Assembly (NCBI GenBank): GCA_963766505.1
Contig: CAVYAL010000005.1
Span: 62,001 to 126,000, forward strand
DNA from: DATIRA01 sp963766505
GTDB taxonomy: Bacteria; Pseudomonadota; Gammaproteobacteria; Steroidobacterales; Steroidobacteraceae
DNA length: 64,000 nucleotides
Direction: 5' to 3'
The notes beneath the pieces are model-generated. The model was not told the DNA's origin and did not search any database. It saw only the letters and a program-made list of their open reading frames with translations. Below, piece after piece: positions 48,741-56,598 of this stretch. The first letter of the stretch is position 1. Each line of letters starts with the position of its first letter. A program made the position numbers and the translations under genes.

Positions 48741-48825
48741 CGGGGGTATTTGCGGGGGCATTTCGGACGTTTAGCAATGCAACTTATTGATCTATAAGGC
48801 GATGTGATTGTCGCCGCCTCCACCA
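48741..48825 (+). repeat. Island-end module copy 1 with att core (right end of island I)
   Basis: 85 nt: two GGGGGYATTT motifs 13 nt apart, TTTAGCA, a TTGAT element, GGCGATGTGATTG, then the att core CGCCGCCTCCACCA (48812-48825). Closely matched by 54692-54775 and 63798-63882. The flanks 48600-48740 and 48826-49180 contain no gene that I can support, only a partial module at 48994-49020. Confidence 0.85.
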
Positions 48826-49186
48826 ATTTTCAAGCATGTAAGATGCTGTTTTATAACGAATAATCTGAGTTCGATTTCCGACTCGACGGTAACTCGGCCT
48901 GAGTCACACGGGATTGACTGCACTTCTTGGCCCGAATCGAGCGAAATCACTTAGCCGCAGTTATCAGTTCCTAACGTTCCCTACCGACTCGGTCTGGGGG
49001 CATTTTTGGGGGCGCTTTCGAGCGTGCAATCGAAATACCCCCAGGTTGCGCCGCGTCGACAGACCGATCTCTATCCTCTGCTTCCCGGAAAGCTAACCTT
49101 TAGCTGACACACTACGTCACCCACCCCTGAAGCACAGGCCCTGTCTATCGGCTCGCGAGGCACCAGATCGGCTAAACCAATGATTG

Positions 49187-49212
49187 ACATACATACCGAC
49201 TACTCTGTATGT
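49187..49212. promoter_or_regulatory. TetR operator overlapping the promoter
   Basis: ACATACA (49187-49193) and TGTATGT (49206-49212) form a perfect inverted repeat with a 12-nt spacer. It overlaps TTGACA (49184-49189) and the -10 area, just before the TetR start, suggesting autoregulation. Confidence 0.7.
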
Positions 49213-49219
49213 TTCAACC

Positions 49220-49858
49220 ATGCCAAGACCCACCAAACAGGAACCCGAACGCGGCGACGCCCGTACCCGGCTGCTTGCAGCCGCTCGGGACGTAATCCGC
49301 CAGAAGGGCTTTACCAACACCACGGTGAGCGACCTCTGCCAGGCCGCGGGCGTGACATCGGGCGCGTTTTTTCACAACTTCAAGAGCAAAGAAGCCCTTG
49401 GCGTCGCCGCAGCCGAGTACTGGGCCGAGACGACCGGCGAGCTCTTCCGCGGCGCGCCCTACCACGCCAGTCAAGACCCTCTGGAGCGCCTGCTCGGCTA
49501 TATCGACTTTCGCAGAGCGATCATCGACGGCGACGTTGCCGAGTTCACGTGCCTCGTGGGCACCATGGCTCAGGAGGTATACGACACATCACCCGAAATC
49601 CGCGACGCCTGCGCCGCCAGTATCCTCGGGCACGCCGCGAGCCTCGAAGCGGACATCAGGGCGGCGATGGCGACACGCGGCATCCAAGCGGACTGGACAC
49701 CGGCGAGCCTTGCCCGCCACACCCAGGCGGTCCTGCAGGGCGCGTTCATCCTCGCCAAGGCCACCGGCGATCCCGAAGTCGCCCGCGAGACCGTCGATCA
49801 CCTTCGACGCTATGTCGAATTTCTGTTCAGCAGCACCAGCCAAGGAGAAACGCAATGA
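49220..49858 (+). CDS. TetR/AcrR-family regulator
   Basis: 212 aa from ATG 49220. N-terminal HTH (TRLLAAARDVIRQKGFTNTTVSDLCQAAGVTSGAFFHNFKSKEAL, seen as GFTNTTVSDLCQAAGV and FFHNFKSKEAL) and a TetR_C ligand domain. It heads a rightward operon of detoxification-type genes and overlaps the next gene by 4 nt. Confidence 0.92.
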   Translation: MPRPTKQEPERGDARTRLLAAARDVIRQKGFTNTTVSDLCQAAGVTSGAFFHNFKSKEALGVAAAEYWAETTGELFRGAPYHASQDPLERLLGYIDFRRAIIDGDVAEFTCLVGTMAQEVYDTSPEIRDACAASILGHAASLEADIRAAMATRGIQADWTPASLARHTQAVLQGAFILAKATGDPEVARETVDHLRRYVEFLFSSTSQGETQ

Positions 49859-50320
49859 CTGAACGCCCTAATGCGCGCACGTGCGTATTCCTGAAGGAAA
49901 AGGCCGAGGAGGCCGTGCGCTTCTACGCTGAGACAATTCCAGATACGCATCTCGACCATGTCCAGCCGATCGGGCCCAGGATGAGTATGGTCCTGTTCCG
50001 GATCATGGGCACACACTTCATGGCGATGGACGGCAATGCGAGGATTCGAGCCGCGCCACGATCATTCCATTGCCATCGCCACGCTCGATCAGGCCGAGAC
50101 CGATCGTCTGTGGGCGGCGCTGTCCGAAGGCGGCAGCGAGGGACGCTGCGGTTGGCTCTCTGACCGCTATGGTGTGCACTGGCAGATAACGCCGACCGCG
50201 CTCACCCACATGCTGAGCGACCCGGACCGCGAAGCCGCTGGGCGCGCACAGTCCGCAATGATGCAAATGAAGAAGATCGACATCGCCGCCATGGAAGCGG
50301 CGTTTCACGGAAGTCATTGA
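49855..50320 (+). CDS. VOC-family protein (PhnB/3-demethylubiquinone methyltransferase-like), one indel
   Basis: About 155 aa. CVFLKEKAEEAVRFYAETIPD, then an indel near 50035, then DRLWAALSEGGSEGRCGWLSDRYGVHWQITP and QMKKIDIAAMEAAFHG. The PF06983 family fold commonly sits in resistance or stress operons. SD AAGGAG lies 8 nt before ATG 49855. Confidence 0.85.
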
Positions 50321-50331
50321 GGGAGACGATC

Positions 50332-50802
50332 ATGACCAGCGATTACGAAGCGATCACCACGCTCTGCCAGCGACTCGGCGAGGCGCATGCCACCAAAGAC
50401 GCCGCCGCGATCGTCAGCTGTTATGCGGAAAATGCCGTGCTGTATGGTCTCGCGCCGCCGCTAGCGAGTCGCGGGATGTCGAATGTGGATACGGCCGCCT
50501 GGCTTGCCACCTGGGACGGCCCAATCCTTGTAGACGCTGCGGACGTGGACCTGGTCGTCGACGAGGCGATCGCTTGGACGACCGCGCTGAATCGGATGCG
50601 CGGCGTCAAAACAGACGGTTCGCAGGTCGATCTGTGGTTTCGCACAACGATGTGTTTTCGCAAGATCGAAGGCGCGTGGAAGATTGTCCACGATCATTCG
50701 TCCACGCCCTTTTACATGGATGGGTCGTTCCGAGCGGCCGTTGATCTAACACCCGCAGCGGCGGTTGCGTGGGACGCGTCGGCCGTCCCGGCCGGAACCT
50801 GA
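50332..50802 (+). CDS. SnoaL/NTF2-like protein
   Basis: 156 aa from ATG 50332 (SD GGGAG). A cone-shaped NTF2-like domain: HATKDAAAIVSCYAENAVLYGLAPP, then VDLWFRTTMCFRKIEGAWKIVHDHSSTPFYMDG (short motifs FRKIEGAWKIVHDH). Similar to YybH-type proteins of unknown substrate. Confidence 0.8.
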   Translation: MTSDYEAITTLCQRLGEAHATKDAAAIVSCYAENAVLYGLAPPLASRGMSNVDTAAWLATWDGPILVDAADVDLVVDEAIAWTTALNRMRGVKTDGSQVDLWFRTTMCFRKIEGAWKIVHDHSSTPFYMDGSFRAAVDLTPAAAVAWDASAVPAGT

Positions 50803-50822
50803 GCCCTCGAAAGAAGACCAAG

Positions 50823-51462
50823 ATGCTGAAACTTTACGGAGCACCGCCCACACGGCTCCTCCGCGCACTCTGGCTCGTCAATGAACTCGGCATTGACTGC
50901 GAGAGGATTCCCGTCGACATGAGTCGCGGCGAACATCAGAGCCCGGCAATGCGCGCCATTAACCCGGCCGGCAAGGTGCCCTTCCTGGCCGACGGATGAT
51001 GCAGTTATTTCCGAATCCTGCGCCATCATGTTCTACCTGGCGGAAAAGTACCCCGAGCACGGATTCATGCCACAGGACTTGGCCCTGCGCGCGCAGGTCT
51101 ATCGCTGGATGTTTTTTCTCGCCACCGACATCGAGCAGCCCCTGTGGCGCATTGCACTGCACGAGTTCATTTACCCGGAGACGGAGAGCGTTCCGGCTGA
51201 CGCGCGGCTCGCCATGCGCGACGGCAAGGCGATGATCGCCATACTCGAAGCCCATATGCAGGATCGGCGCTTTCTGGTCGGCGACCGGCTGAGCGTCGTC
51301 GATTTCAACGCCGCTTATACGCTCGACTGGGCGCGTGAGTCGGGGATGCTCGATGACGCGCCGCATCTGCAGGCGTTTGTGGAGGAGATATACGCACGTC
51401 CGACAGCGCCGCCGACGATTGCGGCGGCATTCGCCGCGCTGGACGAGCCTGCCTCGAATTGA
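50823..51462 (+). CDS. Glutathione S-transferase, one indel
   Basis: About 213 aa. The thioredoxin-fold N-terminus (KLYGAPPTRLLRALWLVNELG, INPAGKVPFLADG) breaks near 50998 and continues AVISESCAIMFYLAEKYPEHG, then the helical C-domain with DRRFLVGDRLSVVDFNAAYTL. The operon order suggests electrophile detoxification. Confidence 0.87.
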
Positions 51463-51475
51463 AAGGAGGATGACC

Positions 51476-52408
51476 ATGACTGATCTCGTAACCTGCCTGT
51501 GGTACGACCACGGCGAAGCAAGCAAGGCTGCGGCGTTCTACGCCGCGACGTTTCCCGATAGCCATGTCGAGCGGATCAACACTGCGCCCGGCGATTTTCC
51601 CGGTGGCGAAGAAGGTGACGAACTGACCGTCGAGTTCACCGTGCTCGGACGGAAGTTCGTCGGCCTGAATGGCGGGCCGAACTTCACGCCGAACGAAGCG
51701 GTCAGTTTCATGATCGTTACCGACGACCAGGCGCAGACCGACCGATATTGGGACGCAATCGTTGGCAATGGCGGGACCGAGAGCGCCTGCGGCTGGTGCA
51801 AGGACCGCTGGGGCTTCTCCTGGCAGATAACGCCAAGGCTTCTACTCGATCTGACGACGAGCTCTGACCGGGACAAGGCAAGGCGCGCTTTCGACGCGAT
51901 GATGACAATGCAAAAGATCGACATCGCCACGCTCGAAGCCGCTGTCAAGCGCGAACTGAGAATCAGACTGTGCCTTAACGAACATGCTCGCAGGATAACG
52001 ACTATGAAAATCAGCATTGAGACCACAGTGACCGCACCCATCGCACGGGTCTGGGAGGCGTTTACGACACCAACCGATATCGTGCAATGGAATTTCGCAT
52101 CTGATGACTGGTGCTGTCCGAGGGCAGAAGTGGACCTACGCGTTGGCGGCGCCCACAAGGCTCGCATGGAAGCGAAAGACGGTAGTTTCGGCTTTGACTT
52201 CGAGGGTACCTATGAGGAGGTCACCCGGCACCGCGCAATCACGCTCGCCATGAGTGACGGCCGCAAAGCACGCACGACCTTCGAACCCGCACGGACGTCC
52301 ACCCGGGTGATAACCGTGTTCGACGCAGAGTCCGAGAACTCGGTTGACATGCAACGCGACGGCTGGCAAGCAATCCTCGACAACTTCAAGCGCCACGTCG
52401 AATCGTGA
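51476..52408 (+). CDS. VOC (PhnB-like) and SRPBCC/AHSA1 domains in one reading frame
   Basis: 310 aa from ATG 51476 (SD AGGAGG, 6-nt spacing). Residues 1-160 are PhnB-like (LWYDHGEASKAAAFYAATFPDS, GWCKDRWGFSWQITPRLL, MQKIDIATLEAA). Residues from about 177 (ATG 52004) are an AHSA1-type START domain (TVTAPIARVWEAFTTPTDIVQWN, DGWQAILDNFKRHVES). No stop separates them; a one-base change would end the first near 51958. Two separate genes fused by an indel is the simpler reading. Confidence 0.8.
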   Translation: MTDLVTCLWYDHGEASKAAAFYAATFPDSHVERINTAPGDFPGGEEGDELTVEFTVLGRKFVGLNGGPNFTPNEAVSFMIVTDDQAQTDRYWDAIVGNGGTESACGWCKDRWGFSWQITPRLLLDLTTSSDRDKARRAFDAMMTMQKIDIATLEAAVKRELRIRLCLNEHARRITTMKISIETTVTAPIARVWEAFTTPTDIVQWNFASDDWCCPRAEVDLRVGGAHKARMEAKDGSFGFDFEGTYEEVTRHRAITLAMSDGRKARTTFEPARTSTRVITVFDAESENSVDMQRDGWQAILDNFKRHVES

Positions 52409-52460
52409 TTGACAATTGTATGTGCGGACTCACACGGACAATTCTAATTGAAGGAGAACT

Positions 52461-52856
52461 ATTTCGAGCTACATCAACGGTTCCGTAATCGCCGTTCCAA
52501 TGGCGAACAAGCAAGAGTTCATCGACATACAGACGCGCGCCGACGGCGTCTTCGTGGAACTGGAGAGCCCTTCACATCCTCGAGTGCTGGGGCGACGACG
52601 TGCAAGATGGCACGCTGACCGACTTCAAGAAAGCGGTACACGCGAAAGCGGACGCGGAAGCGGCTGTCTGTCTCCTCGATCTGATCGCCGAAGGCCGGAC
52701 AGCCTGGCGATCAGGAGATGGCGCGGATGATGGAGATGATGAACGACCCGTCGAAAGTGGACCCCCCACATGGATCCGCAGAAGAACCCAATGCCATTCG
52801 ACGGCAAACGGCTGATCTTCGGTGGCTTCACACCAGTCGTGACGCTGGCGAAGTAA
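52461..52856 (+). CDS. DUF1428 (YbaA-like) protein, compensating indels, start codon unclear
   Basis: About 132 aa. SSYINGSVIAVPMANKQEFIDIQ, then in shifted frames LHILECWGDDVQDGTLTDFKKAV and MMRMMEMMNDPSK / DPQKNPMPFDGKRLIFGGFTPVV. SD AAGGAG (52451-52456) precedes an in-frame ATT at 52461 where an ATG would be expected, so the start is either ATT or mis-sequenced. Confidence 0.72.
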
Positions 52857-52958
52857 AACGAACGATCGGAATCAACCCATCATCCCCAAGAATTCTCGTG
52901 ATCCTTGAAGGAACGCTGGGCACCCAGATTGACCTCAACACTTTGCGAGCTAAAGGCA

Positions 52959-53735
52959 ATGACTAACAAACATGGCGACTTTATCTGGTATGAGCTACTG
53001 ACTTCCGACTCAGATGCTGCTCATGAGTTTTACGCAAGCATCTTCGGCTGGACGTTTCAGGATTCTGGCCAGCGGCACGGACTCCACATCATTGGCGCCA
53101 CCGAGGGCGAGATCGGCGGGCTCCTACAGCTCACCGACGACATGAAGTCTGGCGGCGGCCGCCCCGTTTGGCTTGGCTATATCGGCGTTGACAGTGTCGA
53201 CGAGACCGTGGCGGCGATCGTCAAGGCCGGCGGAGCTCTGCGTAGGCCGGCGTCGGACATTCCGAACGTCGGCCGCCTCGCCATGGTAGCGGACCCACAA
53301 GGGGCGCCGTTCTACGTGATGCGCGGTGCTAGCGACGAAGAAAGCCATGCCTTCGCCTATGACCGACCGCGACTGGGCCATTGCGCCTGGAATGAACTGG
53401 CAACCTCCGATCGACCCGGTGCGATGAGGTTCTATGGGGATCTGTTCGGGTGGAAAAAGGATGGTGAGATGGATATGGGCCCGATGGGTTCCTACGAGTT
53501 CCTGCGTCGTGCCGATGTCGAAGGCATGTTCGCCGGCGTCATGACCAAGACGAAGGAGATGCCCGTATCGCTCTGGAGTTACTACTTCCGCGTTGCAGAC
53601 GTTGACGAAGCAGTCCGGCGTTCGCAAGCCGGCGACGAAGTCGTCGACCCGGTTGAGATTCCGGGCGGCGAGTTGACCGTCAATGCGGTCGACCCGCAAG
53701 GCGCTATGTTCGCCTTCGTCGGTCCTCGCAAGTAA
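52959..53735 (+). CDS. Two-domain VOC/glyoxalase-like protein
   Basis: 258 aa from ATG 52959. Repeated betaalpha-betabeta-betabeta units: FIWYELLTSDSDAAHEFYASIFGW (first), HCAWNELATSDRPGAMRFYGDLFGWK (second), ending VNAVDPQGAMFAFVGPRK. Resembles the CFP-30B/VOC hydrolase-like family; substrate unknown. Confidence 0.85.
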   Translation: MTNKHGDFIWYELLTSDSDAAHEFYASIFGWTFQDSGQRHGLHIIGATEGEIGGLLQLTDDMKSGGGRPVWLGYIGVDSVDETVAAIVKAGGALRRPASDIPNVGRLAMVADPQGAPFYVMRGASDEESHAFAYDRPRLGHCAWNELATSDRPGAMRFYGDLFGWKKDGEMDMGPMGSYEFLRRADVEGMFAGVMTKTKEMPVSLWSYYFRVADVDEAVRRSQAGDEVVDPVEIPGGELTVNAVDPQGAMFAFVGPRK

Positions 53736-53745
53736 CGGACGCGCC

Positions 53746-54225
53746 ATGCCCGAGGGATCGCTCTCCGACTGTCGCATCGTGACGCTCGGGGCAGCGGATA
53801 CCCTTGTCATGTACGGTATGTTGCGTCTTTTCGGCGAGGCGTTCGATGAAGTGTCGGTGTATCAGGATGCGGTGCCCAGCGACTACCTGCGGGACCTGCT
53901 CGCTAGCGATTCGTTCTTCGCCATAGCTGCGCTTCAGGATGACCGCGTGATCGGCGGCCTTGCCGGCTACGCCTTGAAAAAGTTCGAACAGGAGCGCACC
54001 GAATTCTATATCTATGACCTGGCCGTTGTGCCGGCATTTCGTCGTCGCGGAATTGCAACCGCATTGATCGAAGCGCTGAGGCGCAATGCCGCCGCAGCCG
54101 GCGCCTATGTCATCTTCGTGCAGGCTGACGTCGGCGACGTTCCCGCAAACGCACTGTACGACTCGCTCGGCAAACGCAAGTCAGTGCTGCATTTTGACAT
54201 CGATGTCGTGCGCCGAACGCGGTGA
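53746..54225 (+). CDS. AAC(3)-I-like aminoglycoside N-acetyltransferase (GNAT)
   Basis: 159 aa from ATG 53746. GNAT core FEQERTEFYIYDLAVVPAFRRRGIATALIEALRR (acetyl-CoA loop RRRGIA), followed by AYVIFVQADVGDVPANALYDSLGKR and VLHFDID. The run FYIYDLAV...RRRGIATALI...GAYVIFVQAD...HFDID matches the AAC(3)-I gentamicin acetyltransferases closely from memory. Activity is not proven by sequence. Confidence 0.8.
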   Translation: MPEGSLSDCRIVTLGAADTLVMYGMLRLFGEAFDEVSVYQDAVPSDYLRDLLASDSFFAIAALQDDRVIGGLAGYALKKFEQERTEFYIYDLAVVPAFRRRGIATALIEALRRNAAAAGAYVIFVQADVGDVPANALYDSLGKRKSVLHFDIDVVRRTR

Positions 54226-54231
54226 GAACCT

Positions 54232-54651
54232 ATGACCATTAGCCTCAACCACACCATCGTGCATGTCACAGACGCGGCGGGAACTGCCGCATTCTATGTT
54301 GATATCCTCGGGCTTGCGCCGGCGCGGCGCCTGGCGCATTTCACGATGACTTCCAGGTTGGGGAGACCTAGCTTGATCTCATCGAGGCCAGCGCACCGAT
54401 TTCATCGCGTCATTTCGCGTTTCTCGTCAGCGAGTCAGAGTTCGACGAAATTTTTGCGCGTATCAAGAGCAAAGGCCTCGCGTACTGGGCCGACCCGTTC
54501 CACAAGGAGCCGCGCGCCATCAATCGTTGGGACGATGGAAGGGGTGTCTATTTCGACGAGCCCCAACGGTCACCTTCTGGAAGTCATCACACGGCCATAC
54601 GGTGCCGGTGGTCTTGAAGCGGAGCATCCGAATCCACTGTTGTCGCGATAG
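54232..54651 (+). CDS. VOC-family protein, indels
   Basis: 139 aa as read. MTISLNHTIVHVTDAAGTAAFYVDILGLAP is a VOC head; the middle is out of frame (LDLIEASAPISSRHFAFLVSESEFDEIFARI lies in another frame from about 54345 to 54540), and GVYFDEPNGHLLEVITRPYG restores it. Glyoxalase/bleomycin-resistance fold. Last cargo gene of island II. Confidence 0.8.
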   Translation: MTISLNHTIVHVTDAAGTAAFYVDILGLAPARRLAHFTMTSRLGRPSLISSRPAHRFHRVISRFSSASQSSTKFLRVSRAKASRTGPTRSTRSRAPSIVGTMEGVSISTSPNGHLLEVITRPYGAGGLEAEHPNPLLSR

Positions 54652-54691
54652 CGGCACCGCGAAAACGCTATCAGTCCCTAACACCTACTAC

Positions 54692-54775
54692 TGGGGGTAT
54701 TTACGGGGGTATTTCTCGCATTTAGCAGACTAAGAGATTGATTTATTTGGCGATGTGATTGCGCCGCCTCCACCA
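54692..54775 (+). repeat. Island-end module copy 2 with att core (right end of island II)
   Basis: 84 nt with the same order as the copy at 48741: paired GGGGGTATTT, TTTAGCA, GATTGAT, GGCGATGTGATTG, core CGCCGCCTCCACCA (54762-54775). Confidence 0.85.
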
Positions 54776-54809
54776 AATAAAATCGGGCCGAACAGGCCCG
54801 ATTTTATTT
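54775..54809. terminator. Strong bidirectional terminator hairpin at the left end of island III
   Basis: A perfect 15-bp stem, AAATAAAATCGGGCC with GGCCCGATTTTATTT and a 5-nt loop, starting at the last base of the att core. Works in both directions (A-run and T-run). Confidence 0.85.
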
Positions 54810-55102
54810 GGTGTGGATGTTGGGTTGAACACGCATCCGGAACGGACGTGGGGTCGGGCGCACCGCGCCCGACGGGCGAGCAGCAAATCGCCTAACGGCG
54901 ATTTGCGGTGACGCGAGCCCTGGGGCCTCGCAGGATGAACGTGTCGCGGCAGGGATGCCGTGAATCAACTTCCTTACCTCTTCGACTTTTCCACCGCTCG
55001 GTCAGGCGAGAGCGGGGCGGGCACGGACGCCCGCTCTGGGGCCAGGTTCGAAGGGTAGCTTCGCGCCAGGGACGGCGAGATCCACAGTGAGTGCGGTAGC
55101 AT
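54810..55102. other. Gene-free island III interior
   Basis: About 290 nt with no supportable ORF. Two hairpins are visible, GTCGGGCG-CACC-GCGCCCGAC (about 54852-54873) and GCAAATCGCC-TAAC-GGCGATTTGC (about 54884-54907). Probably the residue of a deleted element. Confidence 0.5.
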
Positions 55103-55117
55103 CCCGCCGCCTCCACC
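55103..55117 (+). repeat. att core copy 4 (imperfect)
   Basis: CCCGCCGCCTCCACC matches the ssrA 3' end including the preceding CC; the terminal A is T. It lacks the GGGGGYATTT module seen with the other copies. Confidence 0.7.
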
Positions 55118-55136
55118 TATTTCCAAAACGTAGTCC

Positions 55137-55448
55137 TCAAGTAACGGGTTCGTCACCGATGTCTAGCAGGCACTCGCTCCGCCAAACCCGAACGACACGC
55201 ACTTGCTTCGGGTCGCGCCGATAAACGATGCGAAACGGTGGCCGGATAAGCTCGCGCAGAAAAGACTGTTCGAACTCGGGGACGATACGCCCCATGTCCG
55301 GATGATCGGCGAGTGCCTCGATGCTCGCGACGATTTCGCCGATCAAGCGCTCGCTCACCTCGGGTACGTCTTGTTCGGCGTACCAAGCCCGTATTGATTC
55401 CAGATCGGCCAGGGCGGATTCGGCGAACCGGATGGCGACGTTCGCCAT
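55137..55448 (-). CDS. RelE/ParE-family toxin
   Basis: 103 aa. VAIRFAESALADLESIRAWYAEQDVP, GRIVPEFEQSFLRELIRPPFRIVYRRDP and VRVVRVWRSECLL follow the ParE pattern (short motifs FAESALADLESI, RELIRPPFRIVYR). Starts 4 nt after its antitoxin. Confidence 0.88.
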   Translation of the reverse strand: MANVAIRFAESALADLESIRAWYAEQDVPEVSERLIGEIVASIEALADHPDMGRIVPEFEQSFLRELIRPPFRIVYRRDPKQVRVVRVWRSECLLDIGDEPVT

Positions 55449-55452
55449 GCGG

Positions 55453-55722
55453 CTACTTCAGACCGAGCCGAGCCTTGGCCTCCGCGAGCGACAGTTCTCG
55501 ACCGGCCTCGAGGTCGGCGAGACCGGTAACGATCGCCCGCATGAATGCGCGTTCCTCCTCGGCCGCCTCGTAGTCGTTCACTGATTGCACCACAGCCACG
55601 CCGCGCCCTCGGCTAGTGAGCAGCACAGGCCGGTGCGCGTCTGTCGCATGCTTGACGACACGGCCGGGGTTGACCTTCAGGTCGGTCAGTGGAATCACGT
55701 CTTGGGAGAACTTGGTGCCCAT
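55453..55722 (-). CDS. Phd/YefM-family antitoxin
   Basis: 89 aa from ATG 55722. DVIPLTDLKVNPGRVVKHA, RPVLLTSRGRGVAVVQSVNDYE is the Phd/YefM DNA-binding fold, followed by an acidic/helical tail for toxin binding. Precedes the ParE toxin. Confidence 0.87.
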   Translation of the reverse strand: MGTKFSQDVIPLTDLKVNPGRVVKHATDAHRPVLLTSRGRGVAVVQSVNDYEAAEEERAFMRAIVTGLADLEAGRELSLAEAKARLGLK

Positions 55723-56598
55723 GCAGGGATCCTCAGGTCGTTTAAACGGGTCCGACAATAGCACCCGCTTAAGGACCTCTCTGGTCACAATGGATCGAGC
55801 TTGAGCTGACTTCGCACGGCGGTCGGGGTTGTTGCCTTACGCCGGCCCTGCCCTTCGTACACTGGTTTTCACACCGCCTCTGGCAAAGCATTCTCTGGAA
55901 AACCTTGCTCTACGGCGGGGTCGCAATGTTTTCTGGCTCCTGCAAGAGATCGTGACGGTGCTGCTCGGCGATCAGGACCTGTCTGCCACGTTGTCGGAGA
56001 AGATCGCCGACATGTCCTGGTCCCGCTTCTGGCTGCGGCAGACGTGGCTGATCAGTTAGCTGCTGGTCTACTGTGTTGCGTCGGAACTCGTTCGGGAGAT
56101 CGGTACCGACAGAGCGAGGATGGTCCTGGTGAAGTCGCCATTGCCGTCGTCGGCCATGATGATCTCTTAAAAACAGCATGGGTAATCACCCTGCAGGGCG
56201 ATTACCCCAATGATAGCGGTCTGTGTGTAACCTTGCCCCTTTTCGATACCGAAGTTGGCTTCCAGCCGCTCCTCTCGAGTACCTTGAGTCTGAACAGCAG
56301 TCAGTTCATCGGGGATGAGCCGGACGGGTGCAAACGGTTGCCCGATCCGGGAAGACATGCCGGAGCCGCAGGGGATCACGCCGACGTTTCTCTTGTCTCC
56401 TGCGGGGAGAAAAGCCGTGCGGCGACCGGAAGACGGTTCTCTGACCAGATTTTTTGATAACTGCGTCAAAAATCCGGCACGCTGACCCACTAGAAGCCCG
56501 GCACTCTATTTAGACTTGCGGCTCAATCAATGCGATCAGCCCTCCGGAGGCCACTACCCTGTGCTGGGTGGGTTACTCCAGGGAAGCGTTGCTACAGG
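55723..56598. other. Gene-poor stretch between the ParE/Phd pair and the TackOD1 operon
   Basis: About 875 nt. Short open frames exist on both strands, but none shows a recognisable domain, good start or SD. GCAGGGCGATTACCC (56193-56207) is a small palindrome. I see no RNA gene or transposase remnant. Confidence 0.4.

Noticed and set aside
47811..49180. Integrase gene expected next to the ssrA att site
   Set aside because: No frame here carries tyrosine-recombinase motifs (R...HxxR...Y); only the PIN/RHH pair and repeats are found.
55829..56457. Possible transposase or small genes between the ParE/Phd pair and TackOD1
   Set aside because: Open frames are short, overlap on both strands and show no motif, SD or terminal inverted repeats.
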